The notes beneath the pieces were generated by a model that was not told the DNA's origin, did not search any database, and saw nothing but the letters and a program-made list of their open reading frames with translations. From DASRIA01 sp963724065 (GTDB lineage Bacteria > Actinomycetota > Thermoleophilia > Solirubrobacterales > JBBDJG01): a stretch of 64,000 nt of DNA. The stretch covers positions 62,001 through 126,000 of the forward strand of contig CAVRTB010000003.1 of the NCBI GenBank assembly GCA_963724065.1. The letters are read 5' to 3'. Each line of letters starts with the position of its first letter. The stretch's first letter is position 1. A program made the translations under genes and the position numbers. This document shows positions 18,122 to 25,181 of the stretch, one piece after another.

Positions 18122-19069
18122 TCAATCGGTAGCCCCGTCGGGGCCCGGGGTCGTAGCCGTGTCGACGGCCGGTCCGCCGGTCCCCAGTACCTCTTCCCGG
18201 CTGTAGTGCCCGACCGCGTCGAACCACCGCTTCGCGTGGAGCCCGTCGCGCAGGTCGCAGTCGTGGACGAGCATGCCTTCCTCGCCGTAGAGCGGGCCGG
18301 CGACCACGTCGCCCGATGTCGGCTCCACCACGACTGCGCCTCCGCGGCCGAAGACCTCGCGGTCGGGGAGGTCGAGCGGGAAATCCTCCGGAAACGCGGA
18401 CCGCGGGATGAACTGCGGAGCCGCGACGACGAATGCGCCAGACTCGATCGCGATCGCGCGCATGTGCGCGATCCAGCCGTCGGAGTCGTCCGCCGTCGGC
18501 GCCACCCAGATCTGCGGCCCCTGCCGGTAGACGGCGTAGCGCGCGAGCGGCATCCTGTTCTCCCAGCAGATGAGCCCGCCAACTCGGCCCGCAGCCGTCT
18601 CGACGACGCGCAGGTCGTCGCCGGAGCCAATGCCGTGGAACAAGCGCTCGTGCTGCGTGGGCATGAGCTTGCGGTGCTTTGCGAGCAGACCCTCGGGGCC
18701 GAGCACCACCATCGTGTTGTAGAGCGTCCCCGGTCGTTCGGACTCGCGCTCGTTGACGCCGATCACCGCGTGGATATCCCGCGCGCGGCACACTGCTGCG
18801 AGCTCGTCGATCAGCGGCCCCGGCACGTCGACCGAGCTCAGCCACATCCTCTCCCACAGCTCGTTGGAGCCGCCGAACGAGGCTGATGCCTTCGCCCACG
18901 CGTTCGAGGGGTACAGCGAGACGAAGCACTCCGGCAAGACCGAGAGCTCAGCACCGGCGTCCGCGGCCTCCCCGAGCAGTCGCGCCGCCTTCGCGACGCT
19001 GCCCTCCGCGTCGAGGATCTCGGGTGTCGCCTGGATCGCGGCGACGCGCACGCTTCGAAGAACGGTCAT
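18122..19069 (-). CDS. Nitrilase-type carbon-nitrogen hydrolase
   Basis: 315 aa. The catalytic triad is readable: Glu47 (VLPECF), Lys134 (HRKLMPT) and Cys168 (GGLICWEN). The C-W-E-N/H block and the K-L-M-P-T-x-x-E-R segment match branch-1 nitrilases, which turn nitriles into carboxylic acids and ammonia; cyanide hydratases and arylacetonitrilases share these motifs, so the substrate is open. ATG 19069 is chosen because it precedes the family start (VRVAAIQATP); the open frame continues upstream as low-complexity shadow. It converges on the B12-binding gene with an 18-bp gap. Confidence 0.9.
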   Translation of the reverse strand: MTVLRSVRVAAIQATPEILDAEGSVAKAARLLGEAADAGAELSVLPECFVSLYPSNAWAKASASFGGSNELWERMWLSSVDVPGPLIDELAAVCRARDIHAVIGVNERESERPGTLYNTMVVLGPEGLLAKHRKLMPTQHERLFHGIGSGDDLRVVETAAGRVGGLICWENRMPLARYAVYRQGPQIWVAPTADDSDGWIAHMRAIAIESGAFVVAAPQFIPRSAFPEDFPLDLPDREVFGRGGAVVVEPTSGDVVAGPLYGEEGMLVHDCDLRDGLHAKRWFDAVGHYSREEVLGTGGPAVDTATTPGPDGATD

Positions 19070-19241
19070 GCAGCGAACCCTACCCCCAGCCGCTGAACGG
19101 CCAACCGATGCGCGGCGAGAGGACGAGGCGCCGGAGGAACGCTGAGGGACCAGATGCAACGCGAGCGCCGCGACGGCGGGCACTCGGCTGCGAAGCGGCT
19201 GCCAGACGGCTGATCGCTCGATGCCATCCGAGCGCGCTTTC

Positions 19242-19364
19242 CTATTCCGACAGCCCCACAGCTTCGAGGGCATCGGCTTTGTCCTGGAACGCCTTCATGT
19301 GAGTGATCTTGCCGGCGCCCACCGTAATGAGCATGGCCATGCGGGCAGCAATCTCATGCGACAT
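19242..19364 (-). pseudogene. Remnant of a SnoaL-like gene (C-terminal end)
   Basis: A 40-codon frame from ATG 19364 to TAG 19242. Its last part (ITHMKAFQDKADALEAVGLSE) matches the C-terminal end of the neighbouring SnoaL-like proteins (compare VVRLQTFTNRDEALAAAGLEQ and VEALGLSE-type endings), but the N-terminal two thirds of the fold are missing. It starts 3 bp after the stop of the intact paralogue at 19368. I read it as the 3-prime fragment of a third tandem copy. It may still be translated by coupling, but it cannot form the cone-shaped barrel. Confidence 0.6.
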
Positions 19365-19367
19365 CGC

Positions 19368-19766
19368 TTACTGCTCGAGACCCGCCGCTGCGAGAGCTTC
19401 GTCCCGGTTGGTAAAGGTCTGTAACCGCACGACCTTGTTCCCCTTGAACTCGTAGAGCCACGTGCCGGGCTGCTCCGACTCGCCCCCGCTGGTGCGCCCG
19501 CGTGCGCGCCAATGACCGAAGACGAGAACCCGGTTGCCCAGATCGCGCATCTCCTCATAGGACACCTCGAACGACTCCCAATCGGTAGCGAGGTCTTCCA
19601 CCCAGCGCCGGACCTCATCGTGTCCGCGGTAGACGCGACCTTCGAGCACGGCCAGGACCGGCACCCACTCCACTGCTGGATCGAGCGAGTCCAGCAAGCC
19701 GGTCATGTCCCGGCGATTGAAAGCGCGGTAAAGGCCCTCTACGACCTCGATGTTCTCCTGCGACAT
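19368..19766 (-). CDS. SnoaL-like (NTF2 fold) protein
   Basis: 132 aa, about the normal length for a single NTF2-like domain. The N-terminus MSQENIEVVEGLYRAFNRRD is the hallmark of a large actinobacterial SnoaL-like family; VYRGHDEVRRWV and the end NRDEALAAAGLEQ are also typical. These cone-shaped barrels bind small hydrophobic ligands, and some are isomerases, hydrolases or cyclases; no catalytic residue set can be assigned. It starts 3 bp after the stop of the paralogue at 19770, so the two are surely co-transcribed and coupled. Confidence 0.85.
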   Translation of the reverse strand: MSQENIEVVEGLYRAFNRRDMTGLLDSLDPAVEWVPVLAVLEGRVYRGHDEVRRWVEDLATDWESFEVSYEEMRDLGNRVLVFGHWRARGRTSGGESEQPGTWLYEFKGNKVVRLQTFTNRDEALAAAGLEQ

Positions 19767-19769
19767 GCT

Positions 19770-20177
19770 CTACTCCGACAGACCGGCGTCTTCGAGGACT
19801 CGGTCCGGTTCACGGAAGGCCCGGAAGCGAAGCACCTTCCCGTTCCGGAACTTGAACATCCAGCCCGCCGGCGATGCGGTCTCAACGCCGCTCGCCTTAC
19901 CGCGGTAGTGAATACGACCGACGAGCAATGCGATGTCGCCCACCCCGAGCCCGTCGTCGACGTCGGCGCGCACGATCTCCCATGCATCGTTGAGGTCCCT
20001 CACGTACTGCCGTATCCCGTCATGGCCGAGATATCCGCCTCCCTGGCCCAGGGTCACCTCCGCGAAGAACGAGTGCCACCGAACCTCAGGATCGCTGAGA
20101 TCCACCAGACGCGGGACATCCCGTCGGGCAAGCGCATCCAAGACCTGACCAGCCAGCTTCACGTTCTGCTGGGACAT
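19770..20177 (-). CDS. SnoaL-like (NTF2 fold) protein, first of a tandem set
   Basis: 135 aa. N-terminus MSQQNVKLAGQVLDALARRD, middle YLGHDGIRQYVRDL and end DRVLEDAGLSE place it in the same family as its neighbours, at low identity. It heads a minus-strand operon with 19368-19766 and the remnant at 19242. Seven bases before the ATG lies GATACT inside GGGATACTGCGG, the same element found before the plus-strand genes at 20447 and 20854. With no Shine-Dalgarno visible, this suggests leaderless or near-leaderless transcription. Ligand unknown. Confidence 0.85.
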   Translation of the reverse strand: MSQQNVKLAGQVLDALARRDVPRLVDLSDPEVRWHSFFAEVTLGQGGGYLGHDGIRQYVRDLNDAWEIVRADVDDGLGVGDIALLVGRIHYRGKASGVETASPAGWMFKFRNGKVLRFRAFREPDRVLEDAGLSE

Positions 20178-20255
20178 GGCCCGCAGTATCCCGGCTGCAG
20201 TCGCGCGTCACCAGGCCGCTCTCCGGTTCCGGGAAAGCGACGTTGGGTCCTTGAG

Positions 20256-20381
20256 ATGCTTCTGGCGGCATTGGTTGTGGGCGTTTTGACGCGGCTGGTG
20301 CCCCGAGTCGGCAGCATCGCGACCGCCTTTTTGTTGCTCCTGATTCTGGGGACTACGGTGTTGGCCGGGGCGGGCCATTGA
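20256..20381 (+). CDS. Possible 41-residue single-helix membrane protein
   Basis: The frame begins MLLAALVVGVLTRLVP and continues with AFLLLLILGTTVLAG, giving one or two membrane segments with Arg near residues 13 and 17. The frame is open further upstream, but the hydrophobic part starts at ATG 20256. There is no good ribosome site. Its stop overlaps the start of the first 56-bp module region only loosely. The hydrophobic codon choice (many CTG, GTG, TTG) is the main support. It may be a chance frame. Confidence 0.3.
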   Translation: MLLAALVVGVLTRLVPRVGSIATAFLLLLILGTTVLAGAGH

Positions 20382-20390
20382 GCAGGCAGC

Positions 20391-20446
20391 CTGTCGGAGC
20401 AAGACGCTCACGCCGACTCCTGAGCCTGCGCGATACTGCGCAGGCG
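20391..20446 (+). repeat. 56-bp module, copy 1 (3-prime tail of a SnoaL-like gene plus promoter)
   Basis: Starts CTGTCGGAGCAAGACGCTCA and ends just before ATG 20447. Its first 33 bases read as L-S-E-Q-D-A-H-A-D-S-stop, the exact C-terminal tail of the SnoaL-like protein at 20854-21273, although no SnoaL-like gene precedes it here (an in-frame stop lies only three codons upstream). It then contains GATACT at 20432-20437, nine bases before the start codon. It differs from copy 2 at about six positions and shares a 46-base stretch with two mismatches with copy 3. Confidence 0.8.
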
Positions 20447-20830
20447 ATGACCGACGGGGAGTTGGAACCGAACCAGTGGGCCAAGTGGTGGACGGAGTCC
20501 GGCGAGCGCGAGTTGCGCCAGATTCTGTTCTGGCGTTGGGACCCAATCGGGGTTGCGGACGACTTTCCAGTGACCGAGGACGAGTACGACAGTTACGTCA
20601 TGCACGTCGCGTCGTTGCTGCGCGACGCAGCCTCCCTCGACGCGGTCGCTGATTACCTCGGCACCGTGGAACGCGACAGCATGGGTATCCATGAAACCCC
20701 CCGAGCGGAGGCGCACCGCCGCGAGGTTGCCAGTTTCCTTTTGGACTCCTGGTATCCGAACTCGGTGGGCCGCTGGGAAGAGCTGGGCCCCGCAAGGCTG
20801 TCGGAGCAAGGCGCTCACCCCGACTCCTGA
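20447..20830 (+). CDS. Small hypothetical protein, DUF1871-like
   Basis: 127 aa, acidic and soluble. LRQILFWRWDPIGVADDFP, EYDSYVMHVASLL, VADYLGTVERDSMG resemble the WDPIGV-type proteins annotated as DUF1871 in other bacteria (function unknown; some occur beside toxin-immunity loci). ATG 20447 is favoured over the longer frame from 20378, because it starts right after a GATACT element. The last ten residues, LSEQGAHPDS, do not belong to the domain: they equal the tail of the unrelated SnoaL-like protein downstream and are encoded by module copy 2. This looks like a C-terminal fusion made by duplication of the module. Confidence 0.65.
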   Translation: MTDGELEPNQWAKWWTESGERELRQILFWRWDPIGVADDFPVTEDEYDSYVMHVASLLRDAASLDAVADYLGTVERDSMGIHETPRAEAHRREVASFLLDSWYPNSVGRWEELGPARLSEQGAHPDS

Positions 20831-20853
20831 ACCTGCGTGATACTGCGCGGACG
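20798..20853 (+). repeat. 56-bp module, copy 2
   Basis: CTGTCGGAGCAAGGCGCTCA through to ATG 20854. It encodes the last ten residues and the stop of the DUF1871-like protein, then the spacer with GATACT (20839-20844) nine bases before the start of the next gene. About 50 of 56 bases match copy 1. Confidence 0.85.
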
Positions 20854-21273
20854 ATGTCGCAGGAGAACGTGGAGATCATCAAGCAAGGGTGGCGTGCGAT
20901 CAACCGCGGCGATACCGATGCGCTGGTCGACCTGATGACGGACGATGTGGACCTGCGTCCGCCATCGCACATGCTTGACGGAATCGTTTTTCGCGGTCAC
21001 GCGGGCGTTCGGGAGTGGATGGAGAGACAGGCGGAGTCGTGGCGCAAGCTGGAAGGTTCGCCTCACGAATTGGCGAGCGTCGGAGAGCAGCTCGTGATGG
21101 CGATTGACGTGCGACTGCTTGGGCACGAGAGCGGCGTCCCGGTCAACCAGCGCTCTTTCGTCGTTTACACCGTGCGTGAAGGCAAGTGCGCCTCGATCAT
21201 CGCCTATCCCGGCGAGCGCGAAGCCCTCGAAGCCGTGGGCCTTTCAGAGCAAGACGCTCACGCCGACTCCTGA
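20854..21273 (+). CDS. SnoaL-like (NTF2 fold) protein
   Basis: 139 aa. N-terminus MSQENVEIIKQGWRAINRGD, centre FRGHAGVREWMERQAESWR, end REALEAVGLSEQ, then the tail DAHADS. The fold and length match the other SnoaL-like proteins in the window. The tail is encoded in module copy 3 and is shared with the DUF1871-like protein next to it. No ribosome-binding site is seen; GATACT nine bases before the ATG suggests a very short or absent leader. Ligand and reaction unknown. Confidence 0.85.
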   Translation: MSQENVEIIKQGWRAINRGDTDALVDLMTDDVDLRPPSHMLDGIVFRGHAGVREWMERQAESWRKLEGSPHELASVGEQLVMAIDVRLLGHESGVPVNQRSFVVYTVREGKCASIIAYPGEREALEAVGLSEQDAHADS

Positions 21274-21295
21274 CCCTGCGGGATACTGCGGAAAC
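21241..21295 (+). repeat. 56-bp module, copy 3
   Basis: CTTTCAGAGCAAGACGCTCA onward; encodes the end of the SnoaL-like protein and continues through GGGATACTGCGG. No gene follows it on the plus strand: the next feature is tRNA-Val on the minus strand. From GAGCAAGACG to GATACTGCG it matches copy 1 with two differences. It may be the original copy, since here the coding part is in its natural gene. Confidence 0.85.
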
Positions 21296-21346
21296 CAGTA
21301 GTACGTGCGCGTCTCGTGGCCGTTAACGACCCGGCGGCTTTGGCAA

Positions 21347-21418
21347 TGGGCGCGGCTGGGATCGAACCAGCGACCTCTCGCGTGTGAAGCGAGCGCTCTC
21401 CCGCTGAGCTACGCGCCC
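21347..21418 (-). tRNA. tRNA-Val(CAC)
   Basis: On the minus strand the acceptor stem GGGCGCG (from 21418) pairs with CGCGCCC, with discriminator A at 21347. The anticodon stem CTCGC/GCGAG encloses TTCACAC, giving anticodon CAC, which reads GUG. D arm (GCTCAGCGGGAGAGC) and T arm (GCTGGTTCGATCCCAGC) are normal. CCA is not encoded. Confidence 0.95.
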
Positions 21419-21542
21419 TCGGCGGACATTCTAGAACCGGAAACCCGGGCAGCCCTCAAGGGTTCCCTCCGGCATTGTCCTGCCCCGGTCATCGCAACGC
21501 AGGCAATCGGCCGGAGGCCGGATCGGCCGAGGTCGTCGTCCT

Positions 21543-24245
21543 TCAGGGCTTGAGTCTGGTGGTGCGCCGCGAGGTGGTCGCGTTGCCTGTGGAGTCGGTC
21601 GCGGTGAGGACAACCTTCGCGCGTAGGTCCGCGCGCCTCCTCAGCGCACGCCGCACCGTCCGCGACGTTGCCTTCGTGAACCGCAGCTCCATCCGCGCGC
21701 GAGCTCCGCGAGCGATCTGGGCGACGGCCGGCAGCAGCTTGAAGGTTCGTGCGGCACCGGCGATCAGGACGCGCCCGCGCGCGACGGCATTGCACGGTTC
21801 GCTCGTGCATGAGACCTCGATCACGACACGCCGCTGCTTCATCACGAGTCGGCTCGCGGAGCGGATCTCGACCGCCGGCGGCGTGGAGTCTGCAAGGGCG
21901 GTCGCGCTTCCCGACCCCCCTCCGTCCGGCTCGATCGCGGCGATCGGCGCGGGTGTCGAAGGTCCTTCCTGGCGCACGTCCCAGGTCCAGGTCGCCGGGC
22001 TCTGGTCCGTGTTGGATGCCGCATCCGTGGCGCGCACCTCGAAGGAGTGCGGGCCGGCCGCAAGCGCTTCGTAGGAGGTCGGTGACGTGCAGGGCCCCCA
22101 GGCACCGCCCCCTGTCCGGCACTCGAAGGTCGAGGCCGACTCGCTCGACACGAACTCGAAAGTCGCTTCCGTCGCCGCCGTGGCGACGGGCGGGCCCGAC
22201 TCGATCGTCGTCTGCGGTGCGGTGGCGTCGGGGGGCGCGGGCTCCACCGTCCACGCCCACTCGGCCGGGGTCGCGTCGACGCGACCCGCCGAATCGACGG
22301 CGGCGACGGCAAAGGAGTGCGGGCCTTCGCTCAACGTGGAGAGCGTCCATGGCGAGGCGCACGAAGCAGTCGGCCCGCCGTCGCGACTGCACCTGAAGCT
22401 CGCGCCCGGCCGTGTCGAGCCGAACGCGAATGTGGCCGTGGTCGACTGTGTCAGCGCCGGCGGCCCCGAGGTGATCAGAGTCTCCGGCGGCACGTCACCG
22501 GGGCCGAGCTCGAGCCGCACGAACCTGGCGACGGACGGAACGCCGGCGTCGTTGAGCACGAAGAGCATGTAGTAGGTCGGAGGCGCGAGCGCAGGGGAGG
22601 GCGGGGCCTCGACGGTGAGCGTTCCACCTGCCCCGCTCGTCGTCTCGAGCGGCACGTATCGCTGGCTCATGTCGTTGGCATGCGTGACCGCGCCCGGGGC
22701 GACCAGCACCGCCTTCGTCGCGCCGCCGGCCGCGTCGACGGCGAACGTGTCGCCGTAGCCCACAGCGCCGGGCGCCGCCTGGATCGTGGGCCGCGCGCCG
22801 CGGAACAGATAGGGAGGCTCGTAGATTTCGGCGGTGTCGTTGGACGTGCCGCCGTACCCGTCGTCCCCCGCGGAGAGCACGCGCCCGTCCGGCAGCAGCA
22901 AGGCGGTCGAGTGGTACGTGCGCAGCTCGTCCTGGGCGGGCCCGAGCGTCCATGCCCCGGTCGCCTCGTCCCAGATCTCGATGTTGCGGTGCACGGCGCT
23001 GTCGCCGGAGCGCCGGTTCCCGTTGAGGATCCCGTAGCCGCCGCCGACCGTCACCATCGAGCGGTCGGGCAGCAGCACCGTGTTGTGGTGCGCGCGCCCG
23101 TGGTTGAGCGAGGGTGCGTCGGTCCACCCGGCCTGAGGGTTCGCCTCGTCGAATGTCTGCACGGTCGGCAGCGGAGTCGAGGTGCCGGAGTCCGGAAGCG
23201 ACGCGCGATCCACTCCCCCGATCAGCTCGACGCGCGTGGAGCCGCCCGGGCCGCCGGGCAGCATCACGCCCGTGCCCCAGGTGTGGCGCAGCGGGTTCGG
23301 CGTGTCCTCCCAGGAGAGCGCCCCGATCCCGCTGAGCCGGAAGAACCAGCTGTCGGTCGGCTCGGGGCCCGCGACCAGCACCCTGCCGCTCGGCATCTGG
23401 AAGAGGTGCGGGTAGAGGCCTCCCGTTGGAGGTTGGTCCTGCTGCCCGCGCACGCTCAGCAAGGTCACGAAGTCGAGGTTCGGCGTGTAGCTCTCGATCT
23501 GCTGGTTGACGTTCGGCTCGCCGGTCTCGTCGAGGCCGTCCATCACGACGGTGCGGCCGTCGGCGAGCAGGACCTGTGTCGGGTACCACCGTCCGTGGCG
23601 CATGTCCGCGCGCCGCGTCCAGGTCTCGGTGATCGGGTCGAACGTGAAGATGGTCTTCATCCCCTCGCGGCGATCGATGGTGCCGCCCATCACCACGACC
23701 GTGCCGTCGTCGAGGAAGGACTGCCCCGCGCAGAAGATGTTCGCGGGCTCGTCCTCGAGCCCCGGCACGCGCGGCGGATACACCGCCCTCGTGGTCTGCG
23801 TCACCGGGTCGAGCAGGAAGGCGCGGCCGGAGGTCGTGCCTGTGAAGTAGAGGATCTTGCCGGTTCGCAGCATCACCGAGTGGACCGCGACGCCGGGGAT
23901 CGAGAACTTGGGCGCCCAGCGGCCGACCTGCGCGGGGTCGGTGCTCACCGCGGCGGCGGCCGGGGCGTCCACCGCCGCGGACGCGGAGGCGCCCGAGGCG
24001 GCGGCATCGCGGGCCCGCGCGCGCACCTGTGCATGCTCCGCGGCGTGCGCAGGACCGAGTGCGCCGGCCTCGGCCGCGCGCAGCTCCCGCTCGGCCGAAG
24101 GAGTGTCCGTCGCGCCCGGCGCCGGCGTGCGGGCATGGGAATCGGGCGCCGTCGGGGCGCCACTCCCGTCGAGCACGGGCGCCAGCCCCAGGATCGCGGC
24201 GGCCGCCAGCGCTCCCAGCAATGCCTTGCGGCCCTGCTCCCTCAT
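21543..24245 (-). CDS. Secreted copper-radical oxidase (galactose oxidase/GlxA type) with Ig-like repeats
   Basis: 900 aa. Signal-anchor region about 7-26, then an Ala/Thr/Pro-rich linker, a kelch propeller (about 108-500) and the DUF1929 domain (about 500-615). Active-site residues align with galactose oxidase: Cys172 (NIFCAGQ) and Tyr221 (RWYPTQ) for the thioether cofactor, Tyr444-His445 (TYHSTALLLPDGR) and His522 (VTHANDMSQR) for copper. After the catalytic part come two Cys-containing extracellular repeats (about 620-705 and 708-795) ending in W-T-V-E/W-D-V, then a basic C-terminal domain. In Streptomyces GlxA acts in surface glycan formation at hyphal tips; here the substrate is unknown. 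ATG 24245 begins the signal region. Confidence 0.85.
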   Translation of the reverse strand: MREQGRKALLGALAAAAILGLAPVLDGSGAPTAPDSHARTPAPGATDTPSAERELRAAEAGALGPAHAAEHAQVRARARDAAASGASASAAVDAPAAAAVSTDPAQVGRWAPKFSIPGVAVHSVMLRTGKILYFTGTTSGRAFLLDPVTQTTRAVYPPRVPGLEDEPANIFCAGQSFLDDGTVVVMGGTIDRREGMKTIFTFDPITETWTRRADMRHGRWYPTQVLLADGRTVVMDGLDETGEPNVNQQIESYTPNLDFVTLLSVRGQQDQPPTGGLYPHLFQMPSGRVLVAGPEPTDSWFFRLSGIGALSWEDTPNPLRHTWGTGVMLPGGPGGSTRVELIGGVDRASLPDSGTSTPLPTVQTFDEANPQAGWTDAPSLNHGRAHHNTVLLPDRSMVTVGGGYGILNGNRRSGDSAVHRNIEIWDEATGAWTLGPAQDELRTYHSTALLLPDGRVLSAGDDGYGGTSNDTAEIYEPPYLFRGARPTIQAAPGAVGYGDTFAVDAAGGATKAVLVAPGAVTHANDMSQRYVPLETTSGAGGTLTVEAPPSPALAPPTYYMLFVLNDAGVPSVARFVRLELGPGDVPPETLITSGPPALTQSTTATFAFGSTRPGASFRCSRDGGPTASCASPWTLSTLSEGPHSFAVAAVDSAGRVDATPAEWAWTVEPAPPDATAPQTTIESGPPVATAATEATFEFVSSESASTFECRTGGGAWGPCTSPTSYEALAAGPHSFEVRATDAASNTDQSPATWTWDVRQEGPSTPAPIAAIEPDGGGSGSATALADSTPPAVEIRSASRLVMKQRRVVIEVSCTSEPCNAVARGRVLIAGAARTFKLLPAVAQIARGARARMELRFTKATSRTVRRALRRRADLRAKVVLTATDSTGNATTSRRTTRLKP

Positions 24246-24427
24246 CCGCCCCCTCACTGATGCCGCGTCCTTGCCAAGTGAACCCAGCCTAGCCGCCGCG
24301 AGGCGCGCACGCCCGAGCCGCGTCAAGTGCCCGCTCAACCGTGGTGGCGCGGATTCCACTCGCCATGCGATCGAAAGCCGCGCCACCGTGGGGTTCGGCC
24401 GGGGGAGCGGCTAGGGTCTCGCCCGCG

Positions 24428-24880
24428 ATGACGACGAGCCCCCCGCCCGGTCCCACTCCCCGCCCCCAGGTCGAGCACACCGCCGGGCCGGCCGCGGCGA
24501 CCGGATGGCGACGCGCCGCCGAGATCGCCTACGTCGTGATCGCCGCGCTCTTCATCGTCTCGGTGTTCGTGCAGTTCTTCCTCGCGGGACTCGGCGTATT
24601 CGGCGCCGAGAGCTTCGAGGCCCACAAGGACTTCGCCGGGGTCTTCCATCTGTTTGCCCTGCTGCTCGTGGTCCTCGCGCTACTGGTGCGGCGCAACCGC
24701 GCCGACCTGATCCTCGTGGTCACGCTCTTCGTGTTGACCACGGTCCAGTTCTCGCTGCCCGAGGCCGACGACGGATACGTCGCCGCGCTGCATGTCCTGA
24801 ACGCGCTGGTCATGTACACGGTCGCCTTTCACGTGCTCCAGCGCGCGATCCGCTCGCTGCGGGCGGCGCCCGCCGCCTGA
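24428..24880 (+). CDS. DUF6220-like four-helix membrane protein
   Basis: 150 aa. After a Pro/Thr-rich N-terminus come four membrane helices: IAYVVIAALFIVSVFVQFFL, FHLFALLLVVLALLV, DLILVVTLFVLTTVQFSLP and ALHVLNALVMYTVAFHVL. His residues sit in helices 2 and 4 (AGVFHLF and LHVLNA), a pattern seen in small haem or quinone-type membrane proteins, but no known cofactor site is certain. It resembles DUF6220-type proteins. It is divergent from the copper oxidase gene. The start at 24428 avoids a low-complexity upstream extension. Confidence 0.65.
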   Translation: MTTSPPPGPTPRPQVEHTAGPAAATGWRRAAEIAYVVIAALFIVSVFVQFFLAGLGVFGAESFEAHKDFAGVFHLFALLLVVLALLVRRNRADLILVVTLFVLTTVQFSLPEADDGYVAALHVLNALVMYTVAFHVLQRAIRSLRAAPAA

Positions 24881-24897
24881 GCGGACCCGAACCGCGC

Positions 24898-24903
24898 TAG
24901 AGT
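24898..24903 (+). promoter_or_regulatory. Candidate -10 element of the SRP RNA gene
   Basis: TAGAGT lies seven bases before the inferred 5-prime end of the SRP RNA at 24911, a fitting -10 position. No convincing -35 is visible at the expected spacing. Confidence 0.35.
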
Positions 24904-24910
24904 TGGGGGC

Positions 24911-25181
24911 GGACCGTGCTAGGCGGGGCGCTAGCGGTGCCCTGTACCTGCAATCCGCTCTAGCGGGGCTGAATTCCCGTCCGAGGGTTCGGCTTTCAGG
25001 GCCAGTACGCCGAGCGAGGTGTTGATGGCCAGGTCCCGCGCGATGGAGTCCCGTGAACCAGGTCAGATCCGGAAGGAAGCAGCCTTAAGCGGTCTTCCCC
25101 ATGCGCCGCGGGTCAGCCTGGCCGGAGCCGCAACTCGACTGACACGCCTGGAGGCTCTTCTCGACGAGGGGTGCACGGTCC
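24911..25181 (+). ncRNA. ffs: Signal recognition particle RNA, large bacterial type
   Basis: The SRP S-domain hallmark CAGGTCAGATCCGGAAGGAA, followed by GCAGCC, lies at about 25059-25083. The 5-prime part has the Alu-domain signature of the large bacterial form (GGTGCCCTGTACCTGCAATC, then AATTCCCGTCCGAGG). The ends pair: GGACCGTGC (24911-24919) with GCACGGTCC (25173-25181), giving about 271 nt, the size of Bacillus scRNA. It binds Ffh and directs nascent membrane and secreted proteins to FtsY and the translocon. A membrane-protein gene on the minus strand stops directly at its 3-prime end. Confidence 0.9.

Noticed and set aside
20391..21295. Integron-like array with attC sites
   Set aside because: The repeats bound genes as in an array, but they lack inverted core sites and carry coding and promoter parts; no integrase is nearby.
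21419..21542. Terminator-like inverted repeat near GGAAACCC/GGGTTCC
   Set aside because: The stem has a bulge and a long loop; too weak to list as a feature.
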